From contig NZ_LBDA02000080.1 in NCBI RefSeq assembly GCF_000980885.2, forward strand, positions 82,358-146,357: a DNA stretch of 64,000 nucleotides, in the 5' to 3' direction. The position numbers and the translations under genes are program-made. Positions within the stretch are counted from its first letter, which is position 1. The number at the start of each line of letters is the position of its first letter. Origin of the DNA: Streptomyces malaysiense (lineage in GTDB: Bacteria > Actinomycetota > Actinomycetes > Streptomycetales > Streptomycetaceae). The notes under the pieces were generated by a model that made no database searches, had not been told where the DNA came from, and was given only the letters and a program-made list of their open reading frames with translations. Shown here one piece after another: positions 1 through 7,166 of this stretch.

Positions 1-537
1 CAGCGCGGTCATGAAGCGCCAGCCGAACGGGTTGAACCCGAACATCAGCTCGCCGAGCCCGATCACGTACTTCCCGACCGGCGGGTGCACCACGTACGCC
101 GCGTCCGCCGGGATCGCGAGATGCCCGTGCGTCTGGAGGACCAGGTCGTTGGCGTTCTTGTCCCAGTTGACCTCGAAGCCGCGGTGCACCAGCGCCCACG
201 AGTCCTTGGCGTAGTACGTCTCGTCGAATATCACCGCCCGTGGGCTGCCCAGGTTCCAGAACCGCAGCACGCCCGCGACCAGCGTCACCAGCAGCGGCCC
301 CACCCAGCCCGACCAGCGGGCGATCCGGTCGGCCAGGACGGGCGGCACGCCGAGCGCCCGCCACAGCCGGGGACCGGGCCGGGTGTACGGCGGCACCAGC
401 CGGTCCCGGACGTCGCCCTCGGGCGTGTCCTTGGCCGGCGCGTACCCGAACCGGCGCAGCCGCTGCTGCCACGGCGGCCGCCGGTCGTGCGGCGCCTGGC
501 CCTGCCTCAGATCCATGGAGGACGCGGTACTGGTCAC
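1..537 (-). CDS. pmt: protein O-mannosyltransferase, N-terminal part (C-terminus beyond the window edge)
   Basis: Membrane glycosyltransferase that moves mannose from polyprenyl-phosphate-mannose to Ser/Thr of exported proteins. About 178 N-terminal residues are visible. A basic, proline-rich cytosolic start is followed by a first membrane helix (PLLVTLVAGVLRF) and then the family's extracytoplasmic acidic motif FDETYYAKD, the catalytic Asp-Glu pair. The chosen start is GTG at 537: the hexamer TACGAT (549 to 544 on this strand) lies six bases upstream, as expected of a leaderless transcript. An in-frame ATG at 516 is the alternative; neither has a clear ribosome-binding site. It is divergent from rsmI, as in other streptomycetes from memory. 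The family call is secure; the gene is cut by the window edge, not broken. Confidence 0.9.
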   Translation of the reverse strand, partial: MTSTASSMDLRQGQAPHDRRPPWQQRLRRFGYAPAKDTPEGDVRDRLVPPYTRPGPRLWRALGVPPVLADRIARWSGWVGPLLVTLVAGVLRFWNLGSPRAVIFDETYYAKDSWALVHRGFEVNWDKNANDLVLQTHGHLAIPADAAYVVHPPVGKYVIGLGELMFGFNPFGWRFMTAL

Positions 538-642
538 CGCGCCATCGTAGGGAACGGTGCTGTGCGAGTCCCGTGCACGCACGGCGCGGGCCGCGAAGCG
601 GTCGTTTTCCCCCGGCTCGCGGACCCCTGCGAGGATGGGGGT

Positions 643-1491
643 GTGACTGGAACCCTTGTCCTCGCAGGTACCCCCATCGGCGACATCGCGGACGCGCCGC
701 CCCGGCTGGTGAAGGAGCTGGAGGCCGCGGACGTCATCGCCGCCGAGGACACCCGGCGGCTGCGCCGGCTCACCCAGGCGCTCGGCGTCACGCCGGGCGG
801 CCGGGTGCTGTCGTACTTCGAGGGCAACGAGTCGGCGCGCACGCCCGAGCTGGTCGAGGAGCTGGCCGGCGGGGCGCGGGTGCTGCTCGTCACGGACGCG
901 GGCATGCCGTCGGTGTCCGACCCCGGGTACCGGCTGGTCGCGGCGGCCGTCGAGAAGGACATCCGGGTCACCGCCGTACCCGGACCGTCCGCCGTGCTCA
1001 CCGCGCTCGCCCTGTCCGGGCTGCCCGTGGACCGGTTCTGCTTCGAGGGCTTCCTGCCGCGCAAGGCGGGCGAGCGGCTCTCCCGGCTGCGCGAGGTCGC
1101 GGCCGAGCGGCGCACGCTGGTCTACTTCGAGGCCCCGCACCGCCTCGACGACACCCTCGCCGCGATGGCCGAGGTCTTCGGCGGCGAGCGGCGGGCCGCG
1201 GTCTGCCGGGAGCTGACGAAGACGTACGAGGAGGTGCGCCGGGGCCCGCTGGCCGAGCTGGCGAGCTGGGCCGCGCAGGGGGTGCGCGGAGAGATCACGG
1301 TCGTGGTCGAGGGCGCGCCCGAGACCGGCCCGGAGGAGCTGGACGCGGCGGAACTGGTCCGCCGGGTGCGGGTGCGCGAGGAGGCCGGGGAGCGCCGCAA
1401 GGAGGCGATCGCGGCGGTGGCGGTGGCGGCCGGGGTGCCGAAGAGGGTCGTGTTCGACGCCGTCGTGGCTGCGAAGCAAGCCGACCGGTGA
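643..1491 (+). CDS. rsmI: 16S rRNA (cytidine1402-2'-O)-methyltransferase RsmI
   Basis: Methylates the ribose of C1402 in the decoding centre of 16S rRNA using S-adenosylmethionine. The 282-residue protein shows the tetrapyrrole-methylase fold signatures in order: GTPIGDIAD near the N-terminus, AAEDTRRL, TDAGMPSVSDPG around residue 87 and PGPSA around residue 113, with the usual basic C-terminal part. The start is GTG at 643, giving MTGTLVLAGTPIG-like homology from the first residues. A longer reading frame extends upstream, but that part has no family similarity. GAGGAT six bases before the start could be either a weak -10 hexamer or a ribosome-binding site. Divergent from pmt. Length is normal for the family. 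Confidence 0.95.
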   Translation: MTGTLVLAGTPIGDIADAPPRLVKELEAADVIAAEDTRRLRRLTQALGVTPGGRVLSYFEGNESARTPELVEELAGGARVLLVTDAGMPSVSDPGYRLVAAAVEKDIRVTAVPGPSAVLTALALSGLPVDRFCFEGFLPRKAGERLSRLREVAAERRTLVYFEAPHRLDDTLAAMAEVFGGERRAAVCRELTKTYEEVRRGPLAELASWAAQGVRGEITVVVEGAPETGPEELDAAELVRRVRVREEAGERRKEAIAAVAVAAGVPKRVVFDAVVAAKQADR

Positions 1492-1752
1492 GGGCGCTGC
1501 CCGGGCCCGGGACCTGAGTAAAATCCACCCTCTGAGCAGGGCTCTTCTCGAATGAGCGCGTCGGCCAATGGGCGGCAAAAGGCTGTCGCCGTTGGCAAAG
1601 CGCGGAGGCGGTCCGCGGGGGCTTTTCGGCAAGGAAGACTCAAATCGCCTCCAACACTCGACAGCCCTGGTGCATTCGCCCCGGCGAAGGCGTCCACTGG
1701 TCGAAGGGACCCCGCTCAGGGGGTGCTCGTCCAGCGGAAACGAGGAGCTGGC
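1492..1752 (+). promoter_or_regulatory. intergenic promoter and long 5' leader
   Basis: The 261 bases between rsmI and the next gene hold an AT-rich hexamer TAAAAT (1519-1524), a strong -10 candidate in such G+C-rich DNA. If used, transcription would start near 1531 and leave a leader of about 220 bases before the ATG at 1753. The leader has several short G+C-rich self-complementary stretches, for example around the GGGACCCC and CAGGGGG segments near 1707-1726. It matches no riboswitch I know. The frame of the downstream gene is open back to 1552, so a longer protein is possible, but the GAGGAG ribosome-binding site favours 1753. Confidence 0.45.
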
Positions 1753-2169
1753 ATGAGTGAGATCGCAGGGCAGACCGGCCTCCGCGGTACGGCCACAGCC
1801 GTTGTTCACGAGTCGTATTCATTCGCCTGCATGCGCTGCGGGCACGGCTGGGAGCAGTCGTACGAGATAGAGCACCACACGGACGCCGACGGGCAGCAGT
1901 ACGTGCTGTACGTGGCCGACGGGCACGTCGTGCCGTCACCGCTGCGCAGCCCCAGCTGCCAGAACTGCGATGGTCACGTGCTGCGCATCATGCGCGCCGG
2001 GCAGGTGTCGTCGGTACGGGGCGCGGGCCGGCGCGGCGCGCCGCTGGCCGGGCCGGTGGAGGTGCCGCAGGTGCCGGCCGCCGGTGGGGACGGGGTGCCC
2101 GTGGCCGGGACGCACCACCACTGGCACCTGTCGGACCTGCTGCACCCCTTCCAGCGCAAGGCGGGCTGA
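1753..2169 (+). CDS. conserved hypothetical protein with a zinc-ribbon pattern
   Basis: A 138-residue cytosolic protein. Two Cys pairs, CMRCGHGW around residue 31 and CQNCDGHVL around residue 72, look like the two knuckles of a zinc ribbon. Between them lies an acidic and tyrosine-rich segment. The C-terminal third is low-complexity, then ends in a His-rich THHHWHLSDLLHPFQRK. The start at 1753 follows GAGGAG at good spacing. It sits between rsmI and tatD on the same strand but has its own likely promoter in the preceding leader. No enzymatic domain is recognised; I would only infer metal binding. Confidence 0.75.
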   Translation: MSEIAGQTGLRGTATAVVHESYSFACMRCGHGWEQSYEIEHHTDADGQQYVLYVADGHVVPSPLRSPSCQNCDGHVLRIMRAGQVSSVRGAGRRGAPLAGPVEVPQVPAAGGDGVPVAGTHHHWHLSDLLHPFQRKAG

Positions 2170-2246
2170 GCCCCCGGCTCCGGGCGTCCGGCTCCGGGCG
2201 AGCGGCCCCGGAGCCCGGGGCCGCCTCCCTTTCGTAGGATCGGGAC

Positions 2247-3176
2247 ATGCCTTCGAACGCCGGCCAGAGCGGCTCCCAGGGCGACAGGAACGCGGCGCCG
2301 CCGCTGCCCGCACCCCTGCGGGTGCCCGTCGCCGACTCCCACACCCATCTCGACATGCAGTCCGGCACCGTCGAGGAGGGCCTGGCGAAGGCCGCGTCGG
2401 TCGGGGTCACCACCGTCGTCCAGGTCGGCTGCGACCTCGACGGGTCCCGGTGGGCGGCGGAGACCGCGCGGACCTACGAGAACGTGCACGCCGCCGTCGC
2501 CCTGCACCCCAACGAGGCGCCGCGCATCGTCCACGGCGACCCCGACGGATGGTCCCGCAAGGGGGCCAGGGAGCCGGGCGGTCAGGCCGCGCTGGACGAG
2601 GCGCTCGCCGAGATCGACCGGCTCGCCGCGCTGCCCGAGGTCAGGGGCGTCGGCGAGACCGGCCTCGACCACTTCCGCACGGGCCCCGAGGGCAAGGAGG
2701 CCCAGGAGCGGTCCTTCCGCGCGCACATCGAGATCGCCAAGCGGCACGGCAAGGCGCTCGTCATCCACGACCGCGAGGCCCACGCCGACGTGCTGCGCGT
2801 GCTCAAGGAGGAGGGCGCCCCCGAGCGCACCGTCTTCCACTGCTACTCCGGCGACGCCGCGATGGCGGAGGTCTGCGCCCGCGAGGGCTACTTCATGTCC
2901 TTCGCCGGGAACGTCACCTTCAAGAACGCCCAGAACCTGCGCGACGCCCTCGCCGTCGCCCCGCTGGAACTGGTCCTCGTGGAGACCGACGCGCCCTTCC
3001 TCACCCCGGCGCCGTACCGCGGACGGCCCAACGCGCCGTACCTCGTTCCGGTCACCGTGCGCGCCATGGCCGCCGTCCGCGGTATCGACGAAGACGCGCT
3101 GGCGACGGCCCTGAACGCGAACACGGCCCGCGCCTTCGACTACCCGGCACAGCCCCCATTTCGTAGCGTTCCGTAG
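2247..3176 (+). CDS. tatD: TatD family metal-dependent hydrolase/DNase
   Basis: Predicted cytosolic metal-dependent deoxyribonuclease of the amidohydrolase superfamily, implicated in DNA end trimming and quality control. The 309-residue protein has VADSHTHLDM (first metal-binding HxH) near residue 30, GVGETGLDHFR with the bridging Glu, IVIHDREA-like ALVIHDREAH, VFHCYSGD, and the C-terminal LVETDAPFLTP with the catalytic Asp. An N-terminal extension of about 28 residues, rich in Gly, Ser and Pro, precedes the barrel. The start ATG at 2247 has no ribosome-binding site; TAGGAT at 2235-2240 places transcription initiation at or next to the A of ATG, so the gene is probably leaderless. It lies just before rpfB. 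Confidence 0.93.
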   Translation: MPSNAGQSGSQGDRNAAPPLPAPLRVPVADSHTHLDMQSGTVEEGLAKAASVGVTTVVQVGCDLDGSRWAAETARTYENVHAAVALHPNEAPRIVHGDPDGWSRKGAREPGGQAALDEALAEIDRLAALPEVRGVGETGLDHFRTGPEGKEAQERSFRAHIEIAKRHGKALVIHDREAHADVLRVLKEEGAPERTVFHCYSGDAAMAEVCAREGYFMSFAGNVTFKNAQNLRDALAVAPLELVLVETDAPFLTPAPYRGRPNAPYLVPVTVRAMAAVRGIDEDALATALNANTARAFDYPAQPPFRSVP

Positions 3177-3186
3177 TCGCGTCGCT

Positions 3187-3215
3187 TTGGAGAGTGACCG
3201 ATGCTCCGCTAGGTT
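3187..3215 (+). promoter_or_regulatory. putative promoter of rpfB
   Basis: TTGGAG (3187-3192) and TAGGTT (3210-3215) are separated by 17 bases and resemble a vegetative sigma-factor promoter. Initiation would fall near 3222, which excludes the more upstream in-frame GTG at 3194 as the start of rpfB and supports GTG 3260, preceded by GGAG (3247-3250). Confidence 0.5.
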
Positions 3216-3259
3216 CTGCCCCCGATCCGGACCTTTCGGCCCCTCTGGAGCGTGTCGGC

Positions 3260-4447
3260 GTGAGCAGCAAACGGCGGTTGGAGACGGGTACGTCGGCGGG
3301 ACGGCGCGGTGGCCGGCGTGCGCGCCGGCGCGGGAGGCGGGCGGCCGGGCGGCCGGACTCCGTGGTGCGCCGGCTGCTGCCACAGGCGCTGGTGGTGGCC
3401 TTCCTGGCCGGCGGCACCACCGCGTTCGTCGCGCAGGACCGGGCGATCCGGCTCGACGTCGACGGCCGGCCGCGGGCGCTGCACACCTTCGCCGACGACG
3501 TGAACGCGCTGCTCGCCGAGGAGGGCGTCCAGGTGGGCGAGCACGACCTGGTCGCACCCGCCCCCGACACACCGCTCGCCGGCGGCGACGCGATCGCCGT
3601 GCGTCACGGCCGCCCCGTGCGGCTCACCCTGGACGGCCGGCGGCACCAGGTGTGGACGACGGCGCGGACCGTGGACGGGGCGCTGCGGGAGCTGGGGGTG
3701 CGCGCCGAGGGCGCGTATCTGTCGGCCTCGCGCTCCCAGAGCATCGGCCGGGCCGGGCTCGCGCTCGACGTGCGCACCGAGCGGGCGGTCACGGTCATGG
3801 CCGACGGGCGGGCCCGCACCATCCGCACCAACGCGGCGACGGTCGGGGAGGCGGTCGAGGAGGCCGGGGTCACCCTGGGCGCCGACGACACGCTCTCCGT
3901 CCCGGCCGACAGCTTCCCGCGCGACGGGCAGAGCGTCACGGTGCTGCGGGTGACCGGCGGGCGGGAGGTCCGCGAGGAGGAGATCCCGTTCCGTGTCGAG
4001 CGGACCTACGACCCCACGCTGCTCACGGGCACCGAGGTCGTCGCCAGCCCCGGGCGCCCGGGGCTGCGGCGGATCACGTATCTGCTGCGCACGGTGAACG
4101 GGGTGCGCCAGGAGCCGCGCCGGGAGGGATCGGAAGTGGTGCGGCGGCCGCGGCGGCAGGTGGTGAAGGTCGGCACGAAGGCGGCGCCGCGGGCCGGGCG
4201 CCCGGTCGACGCGCTCGACTGGCACGGGCTCGCGGTGTGCGAGTCCGGGGGCGATCCGCACGCGGTGGACGCCTCGGGGACGTACGGGGGCCTCTACCAG
4301 TTCGACGCGCACACGTGGCACACGCTCGGGGGCAGCGGGCTGCCCCAGGACGCGTCGGAGTCGGAACAGACGTACAGGGCGAAGAAGCTGTACGCGCGGC
4401 GAGGGGAGAGCCCCTGGCCGCACTGCGGGGAGCGACTGCACGGGTAG
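3260..4447 (+). CDS. rpfB: resuscitation-promoting factor RpfB, cell-wall lytic enzyme
   Basis: Membrane-anchored muralytic enzyme that cleaves peptidoglycan and promotes germination or exit from dormancy. From the chosen GTG the protein has 395 residues: an Arg-rich cytosolic tail, one membrane segment (ALVVAFLAGGTTAFVA, about residues 42-58), three DUF348 repeats (roughly 62-215), a G5 domain (ending in VVRRPRRQVVKVG), then the Rpf/transglycosylase-like domain from LDWHGLAVCESGGD, where the Glu of CESGG is the catalytic acid. The terminal PWPHCGERL supplies the second Cys of the conserved disulfide. The domain order is the classical actinobacterial RpfB order. tatD lies before and ksgA after, the usual actinobacterial neighbourhood. 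Start choice rests on the promoter at 3187-3215. Confidence 0.95.
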   Translation: MSSKRRLETGTSAGRRGGRRARRRGRRAAGRPDSVVRRLLPQALVVAFLAGGTTAFVAQDRAIRLDVDGRPRALHTFADDVNALLAEEGVQVGEHDLVAPAPDTPLAGGDAIAVRHGRPVRLTLDGRRHQVWTTARTVDGALRELGVRAEGAYLSASRSQSIGRAGLALDVRTERAVTVMADGRARTIRTNAATVGEAVEEAGVTLGADDTLSVPADSFPRDGQSVTVLRVTGGREVREEEIPFRVERTYDPTLLTGTEVVASPGRPGLRRITYLLRTVNGVRQEPRREGSEVVRRPRRQVVKVGTKAAPRAGRPVDALDWHGLAVCESGGDPHAVDASGTYGGLYQFDAHTWHTLGGSGLPQDASESEQTYRAKKLYARRGESPWPHCGERLHG

Positions 4448-4594
4448 GCCCGGGGGAGCCCCGCGGAGTCCCGGGCGCGGGCGCGTCGTGGCCGGTCGCG
4501 GCCTCGCGTGCCGACGCGGCCCCGCGCTCCACCGGGACGCCGCGGCGCGGGGTGCTTGTCAGGGGCGCCCTCCGCCGCCCCGTACCCTTGTCCC

Positions 4595-5464
4595 GTGAGT
4601 AGCCCCGCCCCCGACTCCCTCCTCGGCCCCGCCGACATCCGCGAGCTCGCGGCCGCGCTCGGTGTCCGCCCCACCAAGCAGCGCGGCCAGAACTTCGTGA
4701 TCGACGCGAACACGGTCCGCCGTATCGTCCGCACCGCCGAGGTCCGACCCGACGACACCGTCGTGGAGGTCGGCCCCGGGCTCGGCTCGCTCACCCTCGC
4801 GCTGCTGGAGGCCGCCGACCGCGTCACCGCCGTGGAGATCGACGACGTCCTCGCCGCCGCCCTCCCCGCGACCGTCGCCGCCCGCATGCCGGCCCGCGCC
4901 GACCGCTTCGCCCTCGTCCACTCCGACGCGATGCACGTCACCGAGCTGCCGGGCCCCGCCCCGACCGCGCTCGTCGCGAACCTGCCGTACAACGTCGCCG
5001 TCCCCGTGCTGCTGCACATGCTCGACACCTTCCCGAGCATCGAGCGCACCCTGGTGATGGTGCAGTCCGAGGTGGCCGACCGCCTCGCCGCCGCCCCCGG
5101 CTCCAAGGTGTACGGCGTCCCCTCCGTGAAGGCCAACTGGTACGCCGAGGTCAAGCGGGCCGGCGCCATCGGGCGCAACGTCTTCTGGCCCGCGCCGAAC
5201 GTCGACAGCGGGCTCGTCTCCCTCGTGCGGCGCACCGAGCCGATCGCGACGACGGCCACGAAGCGGCAGGTCTTCGCCGTGGTCGACGCGGCCTTCGCGC
5301 AGCGCCGCAAGACCCTGCGGGCCGCGCTCGCCGGCTGGGCCGGTTCCGCGGCCGCCGCCGAGGCCGCCCTGGTCGCCGCCGGGATCTCCCCGCAGGCCCG
5401 CGGCGAGTCGCTGACGGTCGAGGAGTTCGCCCGCATCGCCGAGCACGCCCAGACCGGCGTCTGA
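4595..5464 (+). CDS. rsmA: 16S rRNA (adenine1518/1519-N6)-dimethyltransferase RsmA/KsgA
   Basis: Dimethylates two adjacent adenines in the 3' hairpin of 16S rRNA late in small-subunit assembly. The 289-residue protein has the SAM-binding signatures KQRGQNFVID, VVEVGPGLGSLT, VTAVEIDD and the catalytic NLPYNVAVP (motif IV, N-L-P-Y). The start GTG at 4595 lacks a ribosome-binding site, and TACCCT at 4583-4588 six bases upstream points to a leaderless message. A further upstream frame (from 4508) is open but carries no family similarity. It is followed after 31 bases by ispE, the common rsmA-ispE arrangement of actinobacteria. Confidence 0.95.
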   Translation: MSSPAPDSLLGPADIRELAAALGVRPTKQRGQNFVIDANTVRRIVRTAEVRPDDTVVEVGPGLGSLTLALLEAADRVTAVEIDDVLAAALPATVAARMPARADRFALVHSDAMHVTELPGPAPTALVANLPYNVAVPVLLHMLDTFPSIERTLVMVQSEVADRLAAAPGSKVYGVPSVKANWYAEVKRAGAIGRNVFWPAPNVDSGLVSLVRRTEPIATTATKRQVFAVVDAAFAQRRKTLRAALAGWAGSAAAAEAALVAAGISPQARGESLTVEEFARIAEHAQTGV

Positions 5465-5495
5465 CACCGGCAGCCCGCACAGCCCAAGGAGCGCA

Positions 5496-6389
5496 GTGAG
5501 CGTCACGGTCCGCGTCCCCGCCAAGGTCAACGTCCAGCTCGCGGTGGGTGCCGCCCGCCCCGACGGGTTCCACGACCTCGCCAACGTCTTCCTCGCCGTC
5601 GGCCTCTACGACGAGGTCACGGTCACCCCCGCCGACGAACTGCGCGTCACCTGCGCGGGCCCGGACGCCGCCCAGGTCCCGCTGGACCGCACCAACCTCG
5701 CCGCGCGCGCCGCCCTCGCGCTCGCCGCGCGCCGGGGCATCGAGCCGGCCGTGCACATCCACATCGACAAGGACATCCCCGTCGCCGGTGGCATGGCGGG
5801 CGGCAGCGCGGACGGCGCGGGCGCGCTGCTCGCCTGCGACAGGCTGTGGGGCACGGGCGCGTCGCGCGCCGAACTCCTCGCCATCTGCGCCGAGTTGGGC
5901 AGTGACGTTCCCTTCAGTCTGGTCGGCGGTGCCGCGCTGGGCGTCGGCCGCGGCGAGCGGCTCACCGGCCTCGACGCCGGCGGCACGTTCCACTGGGTGT
6001 TCGCGATGGCCGGGCGCGGGCTGTCCACGCCGGCGGTCTTCCGCGAGTTCGACCGGCTGGCCCAGGGGCGGGAGATCCCCGAGCCGGTGGCCTCGCAGGA
6101 CCTGCTGGACGCGCTGGCCGAGGGCGACGCCGACGCCCTGGCCGCGGCCGTCACCAACGATCTCCAGCCGGCCGCGCTGTCCCTCTTCCCGGAACTGGCG
6201 GCCACCCTGACGGCGGGCCGCGAGGCGGGCGCGCTCGCCTCGCTCGTCTCGGGCTCGGGCCCGACGACGGCCTTCCTCGCCCGGGACGCCGAGGCGGCGC
6301 GGAAGGCCGCGGAGGCCCTCTCCGCCTCCGGCACCTGCCGCACGGTACGGACGGCGGCGGGCCCGGTGGCGGGGGCGACGGTTCTGTAG
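5496..6389 (+). CDS. ispE: 4-diphosphocytidyl-2-C-methyl-D-erythritol kinase IspE
   Basis: ATP-dependent GHMP kinase of the non-mevalonate (MEP) isoprenoid pathway; phosphorylates the 2-hydroxyl of CDP-methylerythritol. The 297-residue protein has the substrate-side motif VPAKVNVQLAVG at the N-terminus, the glycine-rich GHMP ATP loop PVAGGMAGGSADGAGAL around residue 93, and the C-terminal VSGSGPTTAF. GTG at 5496 follows AAGGAG at a proper distance. It is probably co-transcribed with rsmA, with 31 bases between stop and start. Normal length for the family. Confidence 0.95.
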   Translation: MSVTVRVPAKVNVQLAVGAARPDGFHDLANVFLAVGLYDEVTVTPADELRVTCAGPDAAQVPLDRTNLAARAALALAARRGIEPAVHIHIDKDIPVAGGMAGGSADGAGALLACDRLWGTGASRAELLAICAELGSDVPFSLVGGAALGVGRGERLTGLDAGGTFHWVFAMAGRGLSTPAVFREFDRLAQGREIPEPVASQDLLDALAEGDADALAAAVTNDLQPAALSLFPELAATLTAGREAGALASLVSGSGPTTAFLARDAEAARKAAEALSASGTCRTVRTAAGPVAGATVL

Positions 6390-6392
6390 GGC

Positions 6393-6985
6393 TCAGAGCG
6401 CGTCGATGGCGGTCAGGTCGATATCGATGTCGTAGGGAACAGTGATCTTGACGTGCTCGTGGTGGATGCCGGTCAGCGCGTAAGTGCCGGTGGCTTCCCC
6501 ACGTTCGTGGACCTGGACGACCGGATGATCGTCCTCGCCCGCCATGTCGACCAGCCAAAATTGGGAATACCCGCCGCGGCGTACTTGCGCGGCTTGGAGT
6601 CGCGACCGCGGGCTTCGGGGTCGGGTGAGACGACTTCGACGGCGAGCAGCACGTCAGCCGCCTCGAAGCGAGTCTGACGCCGGTCGGTGAGGGATTCGGC
6701 GCGGACGACGCAGATGTCCGGCTCGGGTCCGTTGCGCTTGTCGAGCACGACGGTCATCTCTCGCGCGACCCTCATGCTGGACGGCAGAGTGCGGCGCAGA
6801 CCGCTGACCAGCAGGTCGATCGCGGCGAAGTGAAAGTAGCGCTGCGGACTCACGAAAACCAGGCTCCCGTCGATCAGCTCGGTGTGCGGCGGGAGATCCG
6901 GCAGTGTGAACAGGTCATCCACGGTGTAGCCGTCGTGCGGCGGCACCGGCCAGTGGACTCGGTGCTCTGCGGGCTCGGCGGTCAT
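6393..6985 (-). pseudogene. Uma2 (DUF820) family PD-(D/E)XK nuclease-like gene with a one-base frameshift
   Basis: The gene starts at ATG 6985 behind GGAGGAACC. It reads as a Uma2-family protein: LPDLPPHTELIDG, then PDICVV, then AVEVVSPD, then KYAAAGIPNF, which supply the Asp, Glu and Lys of the PD-(D/E)XK core. After NF the frame breaks at a T4 run (plus strand A4, 6557-6560). Adding one T restores the family sequence FWLVDMAGED and an open frame to a stop at 6393-6395, with the ending DLTAIDAL. As given, translation instead ends at 6473 with an unrelated tail. The span is 593 bases, one short of 198 codons. It is either a true recent pseudogene or a homopolymer sequencing error. Members are often found alone and their role is unknown. 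Confidence 0.85.
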
Positions 6986-7166
6986 GGTTCCTCCATGGAC
7001 GGGATCCCGCTGCCTGTCCTCCACGGTAGCGGTCCGTTCCCGATCACGTCATCACAAAGAGTGACCATCCCCTCGCGCGTCATCCCCCGCCCCCGAGGCC
7101 CTACGCTAGAAGGCTGACCCACGCGGCGGAGCCGCATGTCGATACCGCCCCGCGCACAGGAGTGAA

